A stretch of DNA of 64,000 nt from NCBI GenBank assembly GCA_002172675.1, contig NETF01000081.1, positions 1-64,000 of the forward strand, given 5' to 3'. The notes under the pieces are model-generated. The model was not told the origin of the DNA. It saw only the letters and a program-made list of their open reading frames with translations, and did no database searches. This stretch comes from an unicellular cyanobacterium SU3. GTDB lineage: Bacteria; Cyanobacteriota; Cyanobacteriia; Cyanobacteriales; Microcystaceae. Each line of letters begins with the position of its first letter. Within the stretch, counting starts at the first letter, position 1. This document shows, piece by piece, positions 1-9,339 of this stretch. A program made the translations under genes and the position numbers.

Positions 1-222
1 TCCTTTTAAATTTAGGTTTTCTTGAACTTCTTTGAATAAATCTTTTGGTTCATATTGTTCTCTAAGTAAAAATCTATTGGTACTGTGACGAGAAACTTCT
101 AAAACTTCAGCTAAACGACAACAGCCTGTATATTTTGGCTCTGATAGCAGAAAATAGGTATATTGGTCTAAATTACATTTGGCTGTTGATGGTTTACTCC
201 GAGGTCTTATGGTTTTTCTCCT
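1..222 (-). mobile_element. Transposase N-terminus, cut by window edge, no ATG start
   Basis: The minus strand encodes about 74 residues open to the left edge. The conserved stretches LLSEPKYTGCCRLAEVLEVS and NRFLLREQYEPKDLF recall the N-terminal DNA-binding part of DDE transposases common in Crocosphaera and related cyanobacteria; the exact IS family cannot be fixed from this piece. The frame is closed by a TGA at 223-225 and I see no ATG between that stop and the conserved region. Either it starts at a rare codon (an ATA lies at 208-210) or the copy has lost its start. Most of the gene lies outside the window, so function cannot be judged. Confidence 0.6.
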
Positions 223-228
223 TCATTA

Positions 229-260
229 GCGCACCGCGAAGCGGATCTCTTCGAGATCGC
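229..260 (+). repeat. Short palindromic repeat, copy 1
   Basis: A GC-rich 32-base block in AT-rich DNA, with GATCTC and GAGATC (244-258) forming a 6-bp stem around TTC, preceded by GCGAAGCGG. A near-identical block lies in the opposite orientation at 23815-23845. It sits just upstream of the transposase reading frame. It is probably a dispersed small repeat of cyanobacterial genomes; its function is unknown. Confidence 0.6.
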
Positions 261-429
261 ATTTTATGATCATCCACATATTTTCTCTCTTTTGTCAATG
301 CGAAATTCCTAAGTTAGACGAAATTTTTACAATTTACCTGTTAAACTTTGAAGAAAAAGCCAGGAAAAGTCCTAGCTTTCTTCAATGTTTAGGTGTGTTG
401 TGGTCGGAGTTTACAAACGGCAAGGACAT

Positions 430-597
430 TTAGCATTCATCTTTGTCATCCCCTGGACAGTCTTTACCATAGACGATAGAACTGTCAGAGAAAGGGTTAG
501 AAGACGCAACGGCCATGGTTTCGACACCGAAAACAACCAAAAGGGAAATTGCCATTATTGTTGCTAGTTTACGTTTGAGGTTTAGTTTGTTGTTCAT
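430..597 (-). CDS. Small secreted peptide, unknown function
   Basis: A 55-residue product starting MNNKLNLKRKLATIMA. The N-terminus (basic residues, then a hydrophobic run ATIMAISLLVVFGVETMAVAS) looks like a signal peptide with a plausible cleavage after AVA. The mature part would be only about 25 residues, acidic, with two cysteines (KDCPGDDKDEC). The start at 597 is preferred over an upstream in-frame ATG because a good ribosome site (AAGGAGAG) lies just ahead of it. The family was not recognised. A short processed peptide or a minor envelope protein are both possible. Confidence 0.55.
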   Translation of the reverse strand: MNNKLNLKRKLATIMAISLLVVFGVETMAVASSNPFSDSSIVYGKDCPGDDKDEC

Positions 598-844
598 GGT
601 TAGGTCTCTCCTTAACTCACACCTGGTTAGAGGGTTTCTTTTCTCCTCTACTCTCATCATAGGAAGACTGAGTTAGAATGTCAGTCCCATTGATCACTAA
701 TTTTTCTCATCTATCTTAGGAGGTAACATGGAATTAAGTAGAAAATAGTAGAATAATAAGACTGTTTCTTATCAGAAACTTTTTTTCATCCTGGTCAAAT
801 CAGGGACATTTGTTTTAATTGATATTATCATTAATGCCATCGCT

Positions 845-2185
845 ATGAAACCAAAAAACTGGGATTTATTCCTCAAAGAAGTTGCCAATGATCAAAATTT
901 AAAAGGGAGATTAAGAGAAATTTTTTTAGTTCGGTTTGCTTATGAAAATTGGCGTAAACCGGACACAGAAGTGTGGGAACTGGCAGAAGCAGCAAGTCAC
1001 GAAACTTATAAAAAGCAAATGACAGAACTCTACAGTTCTTTTTCTAGTGAAAAACCCAATGGTTGTCCTGAATTAGATCCCCGTAGCAAAGGACCAGGCA
1101 AGTTTCAAATCTTACGAGAATGGTTAAAAGATATTAAATATCCTGAATGGAAACAAGACGGTGATATTATTATCGTTGATCCTCCTATCCCTGACGGTGA
1201 TTATATTTCTCGTCCCCCTATTGAATCAGATTGTTATCAAACCATTCTTAAACCTGGGGCATTAATTCGTATCAAAGCACCTGAAAAAATGGGCAAAACA
1301 TCGCTTTTAAAATTAATTTTAGACTATGCAGAAAACAATGATTATCGTAAAGTTTATTTGAATCTTCGCTCTGCTGAATCAGCAATGTTTAGCAGTTTAG
1401 ATAAATTTTTACGGTGGTTTTGTGCCAACATTAGCAGAGAATTAGGCTTAAAACCTCAACTAGACGATTATTGGGATGAGGAATTATTTGGTAGTTTAGT
1501 CAGTTGTAAAACCTATTTTCAAAGTTATGTGTTAGAAAATATTGATCGTCCTTTAGTTCTGGGTTTAGACAATTTAGATCGGATTTTTGAATACGCAGAT
1601 ATTGCTAAAGATTTTTTACCCATGTTACGCTATTGGCACGAAGAAGCCAATAACTTAGAAATTTGGCAAAACCTACGATTAGTCATTGCTAATTCTACCG
1701 AAGTTTATATTAAATTAGATGCTAATCAATCTCCCTTTAATGTAGGAAAACAAGTTAAATTACCAGGATTTAACTTAGAACAAGTCTTAAAGTTAGCCAA
1801 AGTTTATAAATTAGATTGGTCAGAAAATCCTGATCAAGAACAGTTTACTAAGGATTTAATTGAGATGGTAGGGGGTCATCCTTATCTGGTTGATTTAGCT
1901 TTAAAAGCATTCGCTTCTAAAAAAATTCCTCAGGATAAACTATTCGCAGAAGCACCTACTCAAGGGGGAATTTATAGTAGTCATTTACGTCGTCATTGGG
2001 ATAATTTACAATCGTCTCCTGACTTAGCAGAAGGGATGAAAGAAGTGGTAAAAAGTGATAAAGGGGTTCAATTAGAACCTTCTGTTGCTTATAAATTAGA
2101 AAGTATGGGACTCATTACTTTAGTAGGAGATGAAGCTAAACCCAGTTGTCAATTATATCATCGTTATTTTGCTGATAATCTTTAG
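845..2185 (+). CDS. AAA-like (AAA_35/STAND-type) ATPase
   Basis: A 446-residue protein with a P-loop APEKMGKT at about 145-152 and a Walker B-like strand PLVLGLDNLD at 236-245, followed by a STAND-like helical region ending in a winged-helix-like segment (LESMGLITLVGD). The roughly 100-residue N-terminal part resembles the helical adaptor seen in cyanobacterial proteins annotated 'AAA-like domain' (PF14516). Related proteins are thought to act as signalling switches with partner effector domains, but no effector is fused here and none is obvious next door. The gene is monocistronic, with about 190 bp to the Uma2 gene downstream. The domain call is good; the biological role is unknown. Confidence 0.75.
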   Translation: MKPKNWDLFLKEVANDQNLKGRLREIFLVRFAYENWRKPDTEVWELAEAASHETYKKQMTELYSSFSSEKPNGCPELDPRSKGPGKFQILREWLKDIKYPEWKQDGDIIIVDPPIPDGDYISRPPIESDCYQTILKPGALIRIKAPEKMGKTSLLKLILDYAENNDYRKVYLNLRSAESAMFSSLDKFLRWFCANISRELGLKPQLDDYWDEELFGSLVSCKTYFQSYVLENIDRPLVLGLDNLDRIFEYADIAKDFLPMLRYWHEEANNLEIWQNLRLVIANSTEVYIKLDANQSPFNVGKQVKLPGFNLEQVLKLAKVYKLDWSENPDQEQFTKDLIEMVGGHPYLVDLALKAFASKKIPQDKLFAEAPTQGGIYSSHLRRHWDNLQSSPDLAEGMKEVVKSDKGVQLEPSVAYKLESMGLITLVGDEAKPSCQLYHRYFADNL

Positions 2186-2374
2186 ACAACTTATCAGTTA
2201 ACTCATTCTCCTGATGTTTCCTTCTCCTGATGTTGCTTTTGTGGCGAAAGATTGCTTACCTTTTAAATTCTTTCAATCTTTAAGACATTTTGGTAAAAAA
2301 AATTGCTCATTATACGAATTGAAAGAAATGATAGAATAAAATGAAATCTTCTCAAGCGAATTCAATTTCTAACC

Positions 2375-3055
2375 ATGTTATTAAACTATAATCCTCGTCA
2401 TTGTTTACCCTCTGCTGAAGATTTACCCGACTCTGATGATACTCCTGTGGATAACGAACTACAAGACTTAATTCCCCATGTTCTCAAAGATATTTTAGCC
2501 CTTATTTGGGAAGAGAGAATGGACTGGTATTTTGGTGTAGATATGGGTATTTATTATGACCCTGAAAACCCCATAGATGTCATAGTTCCTGATGGGTTTT
2601 TAAGCGTAGGAGTTCCCCGTATTATTGATTCAGATTTAAGGTTATCTTATGTGTTATGGGATGAATTGGTTATTCCTACAATGGTTTTAGAAGTTGTCTC
2701 TCAAACCAGACGAGGAGAATATACTCAAAAGAAAGAAGAATATGCCAAAATGGGAATTTTATATTACGTGATTTATAACCCGTTACGAAAAAGAAAACCC
2801 CGTTTAGAAGTGTATCACTTAAACAATGGAGAGTATGAATTATTAGAAGGGGAACCCGTTTGGTTAGCAGAAATTAATTTAGGAATAGGGAGAGAAATAG
2901 GGGTTTATCAAGGAGTAGAAAGAGAATGGTTATATTGGTATGATCCAGAAGGTAAACGGTACTTAACCCCTCAAGAAGAAGCTAAAAAAGCCCAAGAAAG
3001 AGCAAAGCTACTAGAAGAAAAATTGAGAGAATTGGGGGTTGATATTAATGAATAA
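2375..3055 (+). CDS. Uma2 family endonuclease-like protein (DUF820)
   Basis: A 226-residue PD-(D/E)XK fold protein of the family hugely expanded in cyanobacteria. The nuclease signature is visible: IVPDGFLSV (Asp near 73), then MVLEVVSQTRRGEYTQKKEEY with the E-x-V motif, followed by YYVIYNP. The C-terminus (about 195-226) is a charged helix, probably a coiled coil. The substrates of Uma2 proteins are unknown and many copies are linked to mobile DNA. No Shine-Dalgarno is visible before the ATG. Family assignment is firm; nuclease activity is inferred. Confidence 0.85.
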   Translation: MLLNYNPRHCLPSAEDLPDSDDTPVDNELQDLIPHVLKDILALIWEERMDWYFGVDMGIYYDPENPIDVIVPDGFLSVGVPRIIDSDLRLSYVLWDELVIPTMVLEVVSQTRRGEYTQKKEEYAKMGILYYVIYNPLRKRKPRLEVYHLNNGEYELLEGEPVWLAEINLGIGREIGVYQGVEREWLYWYDPEGKRYLTPQEEAKKAQERAKLLEEKLRELGVDINE

Positions 3056-3103
3056 TAAATATAACTATTGGGTTTTCATTCCGAGGTAACGAGGAATCTA
3101 AAA

Positions 3104-3142
3104 TAAAAAAAGATCGCCCCTTAATTAAAGAAGCGATCGCTT
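3104..3142 (-). terminator. Rho-independent terminator of the GH57 gene
   Basis: Read on the minus strand, GATCGC (within AAGCGATCGCTT) pairs with GCGATC across an A/T-rich loop and is followed by a run of seven T. It lies 21 bases after the GH57 stop. One arm is a HIP1 octamer (GCGATCGC). Confidence 0.55.
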
Positions 3143-3162
3143 AAAATGTACCCAACAAAGAC

Positions 3163-4656
3163 TTATTTAACGAAATGCTGACCGCGATTATAAAGTTCGC
3201 GAGCATAGTCTGTCCAAGCACCCTGTCCCCAGTAACGGAAACAGCTAGTTTCAACTAACATGGTGTATAGTAAAGCTTCTTGGTACTCAGGTGTGCGAGT
3301 GACGTTAGCATCTTGTTCGACACGAGAATCGAATTTCTGATGGAAACCAGCACTCAATTCGTTCATGGGTCCTAAGACGTTTTCATAACCTTTGACCCAA
3401 CTGAGATCATTAGTCCAAGATGCACCATCCATGTGGAAGCGATCATCTTCTTTTTCTAATTCTGCGATCGCCTTATTTACTTTTTCTGGAGTCAAGTTAT
3501 CAGTACCGATTTTATTCCAGATTTTATGTTGTCCCACTGCTTGACAAACAGGATAATCATCTTCGGTAACACCCGCTTGTTCTAAGAGTTCGATGTATTC
3601 AGTTCCATTGAATCCAACCACACCCTCTTGATTATCTTTGATGCTATAGAAAGCATTACGGAAACCGTCAGGGAACTCATTCATCATCACACCGCCGTTT
3701 TCGCCGTCGGCGATCTGAGAAACACAAGAAGGAACTTCTACGTTACCGAGTTTTTGCTTTCCTCTTGCCTTTGCTTCATGATAAGGCTGCATTTGAGCCA
3801 CTAACTTGGTGTCAGATCCTTGAGTTTTGATTAATGCGGTAATACTGATGGTTTCGCCTTTGGAGTTACGGGTGACTAAACGGTTAGGAACATATTTATC
3901 ATCACCATTTTTGTGTAAATCATCTCCGTTTAATCGTTCTACGGAGTCCTCTTGCACCAATAACCAACGATAACCACACTCTTTAAGGGCTTTGATATAT
4001 TCGTAAAGGGTATCAGGATTATTCGGGAGGTGCATTTCTGGGGGAGAGAAGCCTTTAACGCGTTTTAAAGCATCATAGCCAAATAAAGCAGCAAACTGAT
4101 GCTGCCACGCTTGGATCTGTAATTTGAGATCAGGAATAGGAGTCGAAGGCGCAACCGCGTGACTCCACATGGTGCCTAACCATTCTACATAAGGATGATA
4201 TTGAGGATCGTTAGTAATGGTTTTGAGGGGTTCAAGGATATCGTGTCGGGGAGTTTGTTGGAAATCCCATAATAAATTTCCCGAATAGTCCAACATAATG
4301 CGAGGATTGCAACCATTGTGAACGAGTTCAGGGATAAACTCACCAATCCGCTTATAACACCAAGCAAAGGTAGGCGCGTTATGATTATCTCCAATATGTT
4401 GATTTTCAAACATATGCTGGAGGTTACTAATTAAAGCACCATCTTGACCAGCAGGGATAGTGGGTTGGTGCATATGAAGGGCGCACGCAAACCCTGATTT
4501 TACATTAGCTAGATTGATATTAGAATGAGGCGCAAAAATAGGATCATTGTGGTTCACCACTGAGGCGATTTCGTCTTCCCAACCACTAATAGGAGGTAGT
4601 CCTGGCTTCGTCCCATGAATGTGGTATCCGTTAGAAGAGGGTGCTGCTGCAATCAT
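3163..4656 (-). CDS. Glycoside hydrolase family 57 protein
   Basis: A 497-residue cytoplasmic protein (no signal peptide) of the GH57 alpha-glucan-active family. The first conserved GH57 region is seen as HMHQP at 61-65. The PPE in GFSPPEM (about 202-208) fits the region II family motif, and GENGG lies further on. GH57 enzymes include alpha-amylases, branching enzymes and 4-alpha-glucanotransferases; the exact activity cannot be read here. It is monocistronic, with a terminator directly downstream and a 530-bp upstream region. It probably acts on glycogen or maltodextrin together with the two GH13 enzymes of this window. Confidence 0.85.
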   Translation of the reverse strand: MIAAAPSSNGYHIHGTKPGLPPISGWEDEIASVVNHNDPIFAPHSNINLANVKSGFACALHMHQPTIPAGQDGALISNLQHMFENQHIGDNHNAPTFAWCYKRIGEFIPELVHNGCNPRIMLDYSGNLLWDFQQTPRHDILEPLKTITNDPQYHPYVEWLGTMWSHAVAPSTPIPDLKLQIQAWQHQFAALFGYDALKRVKGFSPPEMHLPNNPDTLYEYIKALKECGYRWLLVQEDSVERLNGDDLHKNGDDKYVPNRLVTRNSKGETISITALIKTQGSDTKLVAQMQPYHEAKARGKQKLGNVEVPSCVSQIADGENGGVMMNEFPDGFRNAFYSIKDNQEGVVGFNGTEYIELLEQAGVTEDDYPVCQAVGQHKIWNKIGTDNLTPEKVNKAIAELEKEDDRFHMDGASWTNDLSWVKGYENVLGPMNELSAGFHQKFDSRVEQDANVTRTPEYQEALLYTMLVETSCFRYWGQGAWTDYARELYNRGQHFVK

Positions 4657-5186
4657 ATTTATAGGTTTTCCTTCAAATCTTGATCAAGATAATTTGATTG
4701 TTTTGATAGCTCGTCACACTTGAATCAAATTTATCTCTATGATCTGCATATTACTATACATTTTGGGTTAGTAAACATTAAATTTTAATTAAGCTTTTAA
4801 AAGTACGTTAAAGAAGTCAGTGAGAGCAAGTTATTTTTAATATTTTCTTTACCCTAAGGTTTTATTCAAGGATTACTTAGCTATTTGCTCTTTTTTTCCT
4901 AAATTCAACTTGATTAAACTTATTATTATAATAGGGTTCTAATTGTAACAATGGTAACTGTGAAAATTATCTTCTCTTTTTTGATTCTTGTTCAGTTTCA
5001 ATGTCTTTTTAAAAATATACTGATTTCATGACTTTTGCAAGATTGAATGTCAATCATGAAATGAATGCAACATAGTGAAGGGTCTGGCCGTCTAACCCAC
5101 CAGTCACCTTTTTAAGATTCTTATCAGAATCATTGAATGAGGGTTATTTACAATCAAAGTATTTGCACGACTCATAAACTATTACT
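4657..5186. other. Divergent intergenic region with an inverted repeat
   Basis: 530 bp without a convincing gene between the GH57 gene (leftward) and the FtsL-like gene (rightward). It must carry both promoters. The only clear structure is a 9-bp inverted repeat, ATTTCATGA (5023-5031) and TCATGAAAT (5054-5062), separated by 22 bases; it may be a regulator site or a cruciform. No known small RNA was recognised. Confidence 0.5.
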
Positions 5187-5720
5187 ATGACTGCTGCACG
5201 CGATTATTTACCCACACCACCCCCCACCCGTTACCGTCGTCGTCGTCAAAAAACGACTCCAACCCGCACTTATCAATCTGTCGCGCCTAAAACCGTTACT
5301 CGTCGTCCGTCTGAATCTCGTTCTAAAGTGACTCGTCTTCGCACGAAGCCCAAACGACTCCCTTTAGCCTTACAATTTCTCTTACTGGTACAAAAAAGTT
5401 CCACTACTTTCACCTTTGGTTTAGTAGCGATTACTTTGGGGGTATATGGTTGGACAGTTTATGCACCAACCCTGTGGAGTCAAGAATTTTCTAAACTAAA
5501 AACCTTACAACGCAACGAACGCCAACTGGCGGCTACTAATGAATCCTTAAAGCATAAAATGGCCCAACAAGCAGAACAACCGGGATCGGGGTTAACCGCT
5601 CCAAATCCTCATAAATCAATCTTTCTGGCTCCTGCTGAAGTTCCTGTTATTGAGATGAGTGAGCCAACTCAACAAAAGAAAAAAATACCCGTGATTATAG
5701 AAACCCCAATTGCTTATTAA
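5187..5720 (+). CDS. FtsL-like bitopic membrane protein upstream of ftsI
   Basis: 177 residues: a very basic, proline/arginine-rich cytoplasmic N-terminus (1-65), one membrane segment at about 73-92 (FTFGLVAITLGVYGWTVYAP), then a coiled-coil-like helix (about 97-130, WSQEFSKLKTLQRNERQLAA) and a Pro-rich tail. This is the topology of the divisome protein FtsL, whose gene classically lies immediately before ftsI. It ends 60 bp before ftsI, on the same strand. FtsL sequences diverge strongly, so the assignment rests on topology and position and not on sequence identity. Otherwise it is a conserved cyanobacterial hypothetical. Confidence 0.6.
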   Translation: MTAARDYLPTPPPTRYRRRRQKTTPTRTYQSVAPKTVTRRPSESRSKVTRLRTKPKRLPLALQFLLLVQKSSTTFTFGLVAITLGVYGWTVYAPTLWSQEFSKLKTLQRNERQLAATNESLKHKMAQQAEQPGSGLTAPNPHKSIFLAPAEVPVIEMSEPTQQKKKIPVIIETPIAY

Positions 5721-5780
5721 CTAAGTCATCATTATTAATTATTAGTTGATTGATAACCCCTTCTCACCCTTGAACCGGCC

Positions 5781-7613
5781 ATGGCTAACTCTCGATTTCA
5801 ACGGCGTTCTCATCGTTCTAAAAATACTCGTCAAACTCGTTCTTCTAAACAAGCAGTCCCTAAAAATAGAATTACACGGCGATCGCTGAATTCCTCAAAA
5901 CGCAGAGGACAACCGACACCCCCTCCCTTACCTAAATTTCGTCTATTATTGGTTTGGGCGGTTTTGGTGAGTGGAATGTTAGGTTTAGCCTGGAAAACCT
6001 ATCAATTACAAATTGTTCAGGCCGAGGAATTAAAAGAAAAAGCCCGTCTGCAACAAACAGTTAATATCCGTCCTTATATTCCACGACGGTCAATGATTGA
6101 CAGTGAAGGTAATATATTAGCCACCGATCACCTCGAATATATTTTATATGTTCATCCTATTCAATTTAAACTACCTCAGTCAGAGGTGGCAGCCAAACTA
6201 AGCACGGTTTTAGAAAATACAACCCCTCAAGAATTGATGGAACGCTTTAAACAGCGTAAAACAGGCATTCCCATCGCCCGCAATTTACACGAAGGGGTCG
6301 CCGAACAAATTCAAAAATTGGGGTTAGACGGAGTTGAAGTTAATGAAACCTATGTCCGTTTTTATCCCCAAGAAAAGATGATGGCTGATGTAGTGGGATT
6401 TGTCGATCACGAACGACAAGGACAAGCTGGGGTAGAATTAAGTCAAGAGAAACTCTTACAACGGGATTTAGAAAGCTTATACGTGCAGAGAACTGCGTTA
6501 GGGGCAATTCTTCCTAATTCTTTACCGCAAGATGTACTCAAGTCCAATGATTGGCGGGTTCAGTTAACGGTAGATATGCGTTTGCAACGGGCGGCTAGAG
6601 CGGCTTTGCAACAACAAGTTAAGAAGTTTAACGCCAAACGAGGAGCCGTTATTGTTATGGATGCTACGGATGGCTCTATTTTATCATTGGTTTGTGAACC
6701 TACTTTTGACCCCAATACCTTTTACGAGTCCAACCTCGAATTATTAAAAAATTGGACTGTTAGCGATTTATATGAACCCGGTTCTACCTTTAAACCGATT
6801 AACGTCGCTTTAGCCCTTGAAGCAGGGGTCATTCAACGGAATACGGTCATTCATGATTCGGGTTTAGTAACGGTGGATGGTTGGCCCATTAAAAATGCTT
6901 CTAAGATGGGTAATGGTTCGATTAACATTGCTGAAATTTTACAAACTTCGAGTAATGTGGCTATGGTTCACATGATGCGACGATTGAAAAAGGAGGATTA
7001 TTATAATCGTTTACAACAGTTAGAAATTAACCAAAAAACAGGCATTGATTTACCTGGAGAAGTAGCCGGGAGACTGAAACGCAAAGATGTGTTTACCGAG
7101 CGTTCTATTGAAGTGGCTACCGCTTCGTTTGGTCAAGGATTTTCTTTAACCCCCATGAAATTAGTCCAGTTACAGGGGGCTTTAGCTAATGGAGGAAAAT
7201 TAGTGACTCCTCATCTGGTGAAAGGGTTAGTGGATACAGAAGGAACCCTACACTGGGAACCGGATTATCCTAGCAAACAAATTATTTCCCCAGAAGTCAG
7301 TCAAACCGTAGTCGAATTAATGGAAACGGTAGTAGATAAAGGTTCAGGAGAACCAGCGAAAACAGAAGGATATCGCATTGGAGGAAAAACAGGAACCGCG
7401 CAAAAAGCAGGGCCTAGAGGGGGTTATTTACCTAATGCAAAGATTACCAGTTTCGTCTCTATTTTGCCTGTAGAATCCCCTAAATATGTGGTTTTGGTAG
7501 TGGTAGATGAACCTAAAGGGGGTAACACTTATGGCTCGACGGTAGCAGCCCCCGTAGCTAAATTAGTCATTGATGCGTTGATTTCTTTAAAGGGGATTCC
7601 ACCAGCAAAGTAA
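5781..7613 (+). CDS. ftsI: Septal peptidoglycan transpeptidase FtsI (class B PBP)
   Basis: A 610-residue penicillin-binding protein. There is a basic N-terminus, one membrane anchor at about 54-72, a PBP dimer domain (about 95-260) and a transpeptidase domain with all three catalytic motifs: STFK at 335-338 (nucleophile Ser335), SSN at 390-392 and KTGT at 536-539. It crosslinks peptidoglycan at the division septum and acts with FtsW and the FtsQLB complex. The basic extension of about 50 residues before the membrane helix matches the equally basic extension of the upstream FtsL-like protein. No PASTA domains. Confidence 0.9.
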   Translation: MANSRFQRRSHRSKNTRQTRSSKQAVPKNRITRRSLNSSKRRGQPTPPPLPKFRLLLVWAVLVSGMLGLAWKTYQLQIVQAEELKEKARLQQTVNIRPYIPRRSMIDSEGNILATDHLEYILYVHPIQFKLPQSEVAAKLSTVLENTTPQELMERFKQRKTGIPIARNLHEGVAEQIQKLGLDGVEVNETYVRFYPQEKMMADVVGFVDHERQGQAGVELSQEKLLQRDLESLYVQRTALGAILPNSLPQDVLKSNDWRVQLTVDMRLQRAARAALQQQVKKFNAKRGAVIVMDATDGSILSLVCEPTFDPNTFYESNLELLKNWTVSDLYEPGSTFKPINVALALEAGVIQRNTVIHDSGLVTVDGWPIKNASKMGNGSINIAEILQTSSNVAMVHMMRRLKKEDYYNRLQQLEINQKTGIDLPGEVAGRLKRKDVFTERSIEVATASFGQGFSLTPMKLVQLQGALANGGKLVTPHLVKGLVDTEGTLHWEPDYPSKQIISPEVSQTVVELMETVVDKGSGEPAKTEGYRIGGKTGTAQKAGPRGGYLPNAKITSFVSILPVESPKYVVLVVVDEPKGGNTYGSTVAAPVAKLVIDALISLKGIPPAK

Positions 7614-7785
7614 GCAGGGGGAACGGGCGAGGAAGGAGCCAACTTCCTTGGTTGAAGCAGTAATACAAATCAATTAAGGCCGAAAACTTTAACTTTACAA
7701 AAGCTTTTGATTCAAAGCCCTATTTTAAGATTACAATGCGGTCAATGGCAGTATTAACGAGAAATTGTATTAGGAAGTAATCGAT

Positions 7786-8844
7786 ATGGGTGAGTCCGAA
7801 AAAATATCAGTGGGAATTATTGGTGCTTCAGGATATGGCGGAGTCCAATTAGTTAGACTATTACAAGAACATCCCTTAGTCGACATTGTTTATTTAGGAG
7901 GTAACAGCAGTGCTGGTCAAACCTACGCTGAAATCTATCCCCACTTAGGCCATGCAGTGGATTTAACCATTGAACCTATTGATGTTGATGCGATCGCTTC
8001 TCGTTGTCAGGCGGTATTTTTAGGACTTCCTAATGGCCTAGCTTGTGATATTGCTCCCCCATTAATCGAAAAAGGATGTAAAGTATTAGACTTATCAGCT
8101 GATTATCGCTTCAAAAATCTAGAAACCTATAGCAGTTGGTACAATAAGGAGCGTAGCGACCTAGACACAGCCAAAACGGCTGTTTATGGACTCCCAGAAT
8201 TATACCGTGATGAAATTAAATCAGCCTCTTTGATCGGATGTCCGGGTTGTTATCCTACCGCTAGTTTAATGGCGTTATCTCCCTTACTTAAACAGGGATT
8301 AATTTTACCCGAAACCACCATTATTGATGCTAAGTCAGGAACCTCCGGGGGAGGAAGACAGGCAAAAACTAATCTTTTACTAGCAGAAGCTGAAGGATCA
8401 TTCGGAGCTTATGGCGTAGCAAAACACCGTCATACCCCGGAAATCGAGCAAATTTCCTCTGATTTAGCTGGTCATGAAGTCAGAGTGCAGTTTACTCCCC
8501 ACTTACTGCCAATGGTTCGAGGCATTTTATCAACAGTTTATGCCACCCTCAGAGATCCGGGACTTGTCAGAGACGATTTATTGACTATTTACAGTGCGTT
8601 TTATCGTTCCTCTCCTTTTGTCAAAATTTTGCCGAACGGGGTTTATCCGCAAACCAAATGGGCTTGTGGGACAAATTTGTGTTACCTGGGTATCGAAACC
8701 GATCCCCGTACCGATCGCGTTATCGTTCTTTCTGCTATTGATAACCTAATCAAAGGACAAGCAGGACAAGCCATACAGTGTCTGAACATTATGATGGGAT
8801 GGGAAGAAACCCTAGGGTTGCCTCAACTGTGTTTTTACCCTTAG
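7786..8844 (+). CDS. argC: N-acetyl-gamma-glutamyl-phosphate reductase
   Basis: 352 residues, full length for ArgC. It reduces N-acetylglutamyl phosphate to the semialdehyde with NADPH in arginine biosynthesis. An N-terminal Rossmann motif [11 protein letters not shown] (9-19) and the active-site cysteine in GCPGCYPT (Cys155) are visible, followed by the substrate loop KSGTSGGGR. The stop codon overlaps the convergent ruvC stop by four bases. Within the gene the codons for KERSD contain GGAGCGTAGCGAC, a small repeat motif of this genome that has apparently been absorbed into the coding sequence. Confidence 0.95.
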   Translation: MGESEKISVGIIGASGYGGVQLVRLLQEHPLVDIVYLGGNSSAGQTYAEIYPHLGHAVDLTIEPIDVDAIASRCQAVFLGLPNGLACDIAPPLIEKGCKVLDLSADYRFKNLETYSSWYNKERSDLDTAKTAVYGLPELYRDEIKSASLIGCPGCYPTASLMALSPLLKQGLILPETTIIDAKSGTSGGGRQAKTNLLLAEAEGSFGAYGVAKHRHTPEIEQISSDLAGHEVRVQFTPHLLPMVRGILSTVYATLRDPGLVRDDLLTIYSAFYRSSPFVKILPNGVYPQTKWACGTNLCYLGIETDPRTDRVIVLSAIDNLIKGQAGQAIQCLNIMMGWEETLGLPQLCFYP

Positions 8845-9329
8845 ATATTATTTCTTAATCCACATAATCCAGCATAGGCAATGGCGATCGCATCGACACT
8901 ATCATCGACGGGTAATGTATCTAAATTGAACAAAGTTGCAATCATTTCGGCAACTTCTTTTTTCTTAGCTTTTCCATTCCCTAAATGACATTTCCAACTT
9001 GCTTGATGGAGAAAAATCGGCTCAATGTTTGCCTCTCGATAACAAACTAAATTAATCACCCCTAACGCTTGCATAACCCCTCCTGCTGCTTTAATGGTGC
9101 GGTTAAAAAAGGGCATTTCGATGGCGATACCTTTGGGTTTAAATTCTGTTAATAATTCCCCTAAATCTTCTTCTATTTCTAAGAGTCTTTGAGAAGTAGA
9201 TAACTGTTTATTAGTTTCAATGGTTCCATAATCAATAATTAAAGGAAGTTGTTGCTCACTTTCTTGTAAGATTGCCCATCCGACTATGGCTAATCCGGGA
9301 TCAATTCCTAACCAAGTTTTTTGAGACAT
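8841..9329 (-). CDS. ruvC: Holliday junction resolvase RuvC
   Basis: A 162-residue resolvase of the RNase H fold. The catalytic acids sit where expected: Asp in [12 protein letters not shown] near the N-terminus, Glu in IAIEMPFF, and the C-terminal pair in [14 protein letters not shown]. It cleaves Holliday junctions moved by RuvAB during recombinational repair. The sequence is rather divergent from the E. coli type (NRTIKAAG in place of the usual N-x-x-S-A stretch), as in other cyanobacteria. It lies directly downstream of the Nudix-RidA pair, 10 bp after ridA, so the three may be one transcript. Confidence 0.85.
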   Translation of the reverse strand: MSQKTWLGIDPGLAIVGWAILQESEQQLPLIIDYGTIETNKQLSTSQRLLEIEEDLGELLTEFKPKGIAIEMPFFNRTIKAAGGVMQALGVINLVCYREANIEPIFLHQASWKCHLGNGKAKKKEVAEMIATLFNLDTLPVDDSVDAIAIAYAGLCGLRNNI

Positions 9330-9339
9330 TTACTTAAAG

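Noticed and set aside
385-567. 60-codon plus-strand frame opposite the small secreted peptide
   Set aside because: The opposite strand has a better start, ribosome site and a signal peptide; this frame has no recognisable protein features.
845-2185. Non-canonical Walker A in the AAA-like protein
   Set aside because: APEKMGKT still fits the general [AG]-x4-G-K-[ST] pattern, so it is not a real anomaly.
4185-4409. 74-codon hydrophobic frame inside the GH57 gene
   Set aside because: Lies wholly within a well-supported gene in another frame, with no ribosome site.
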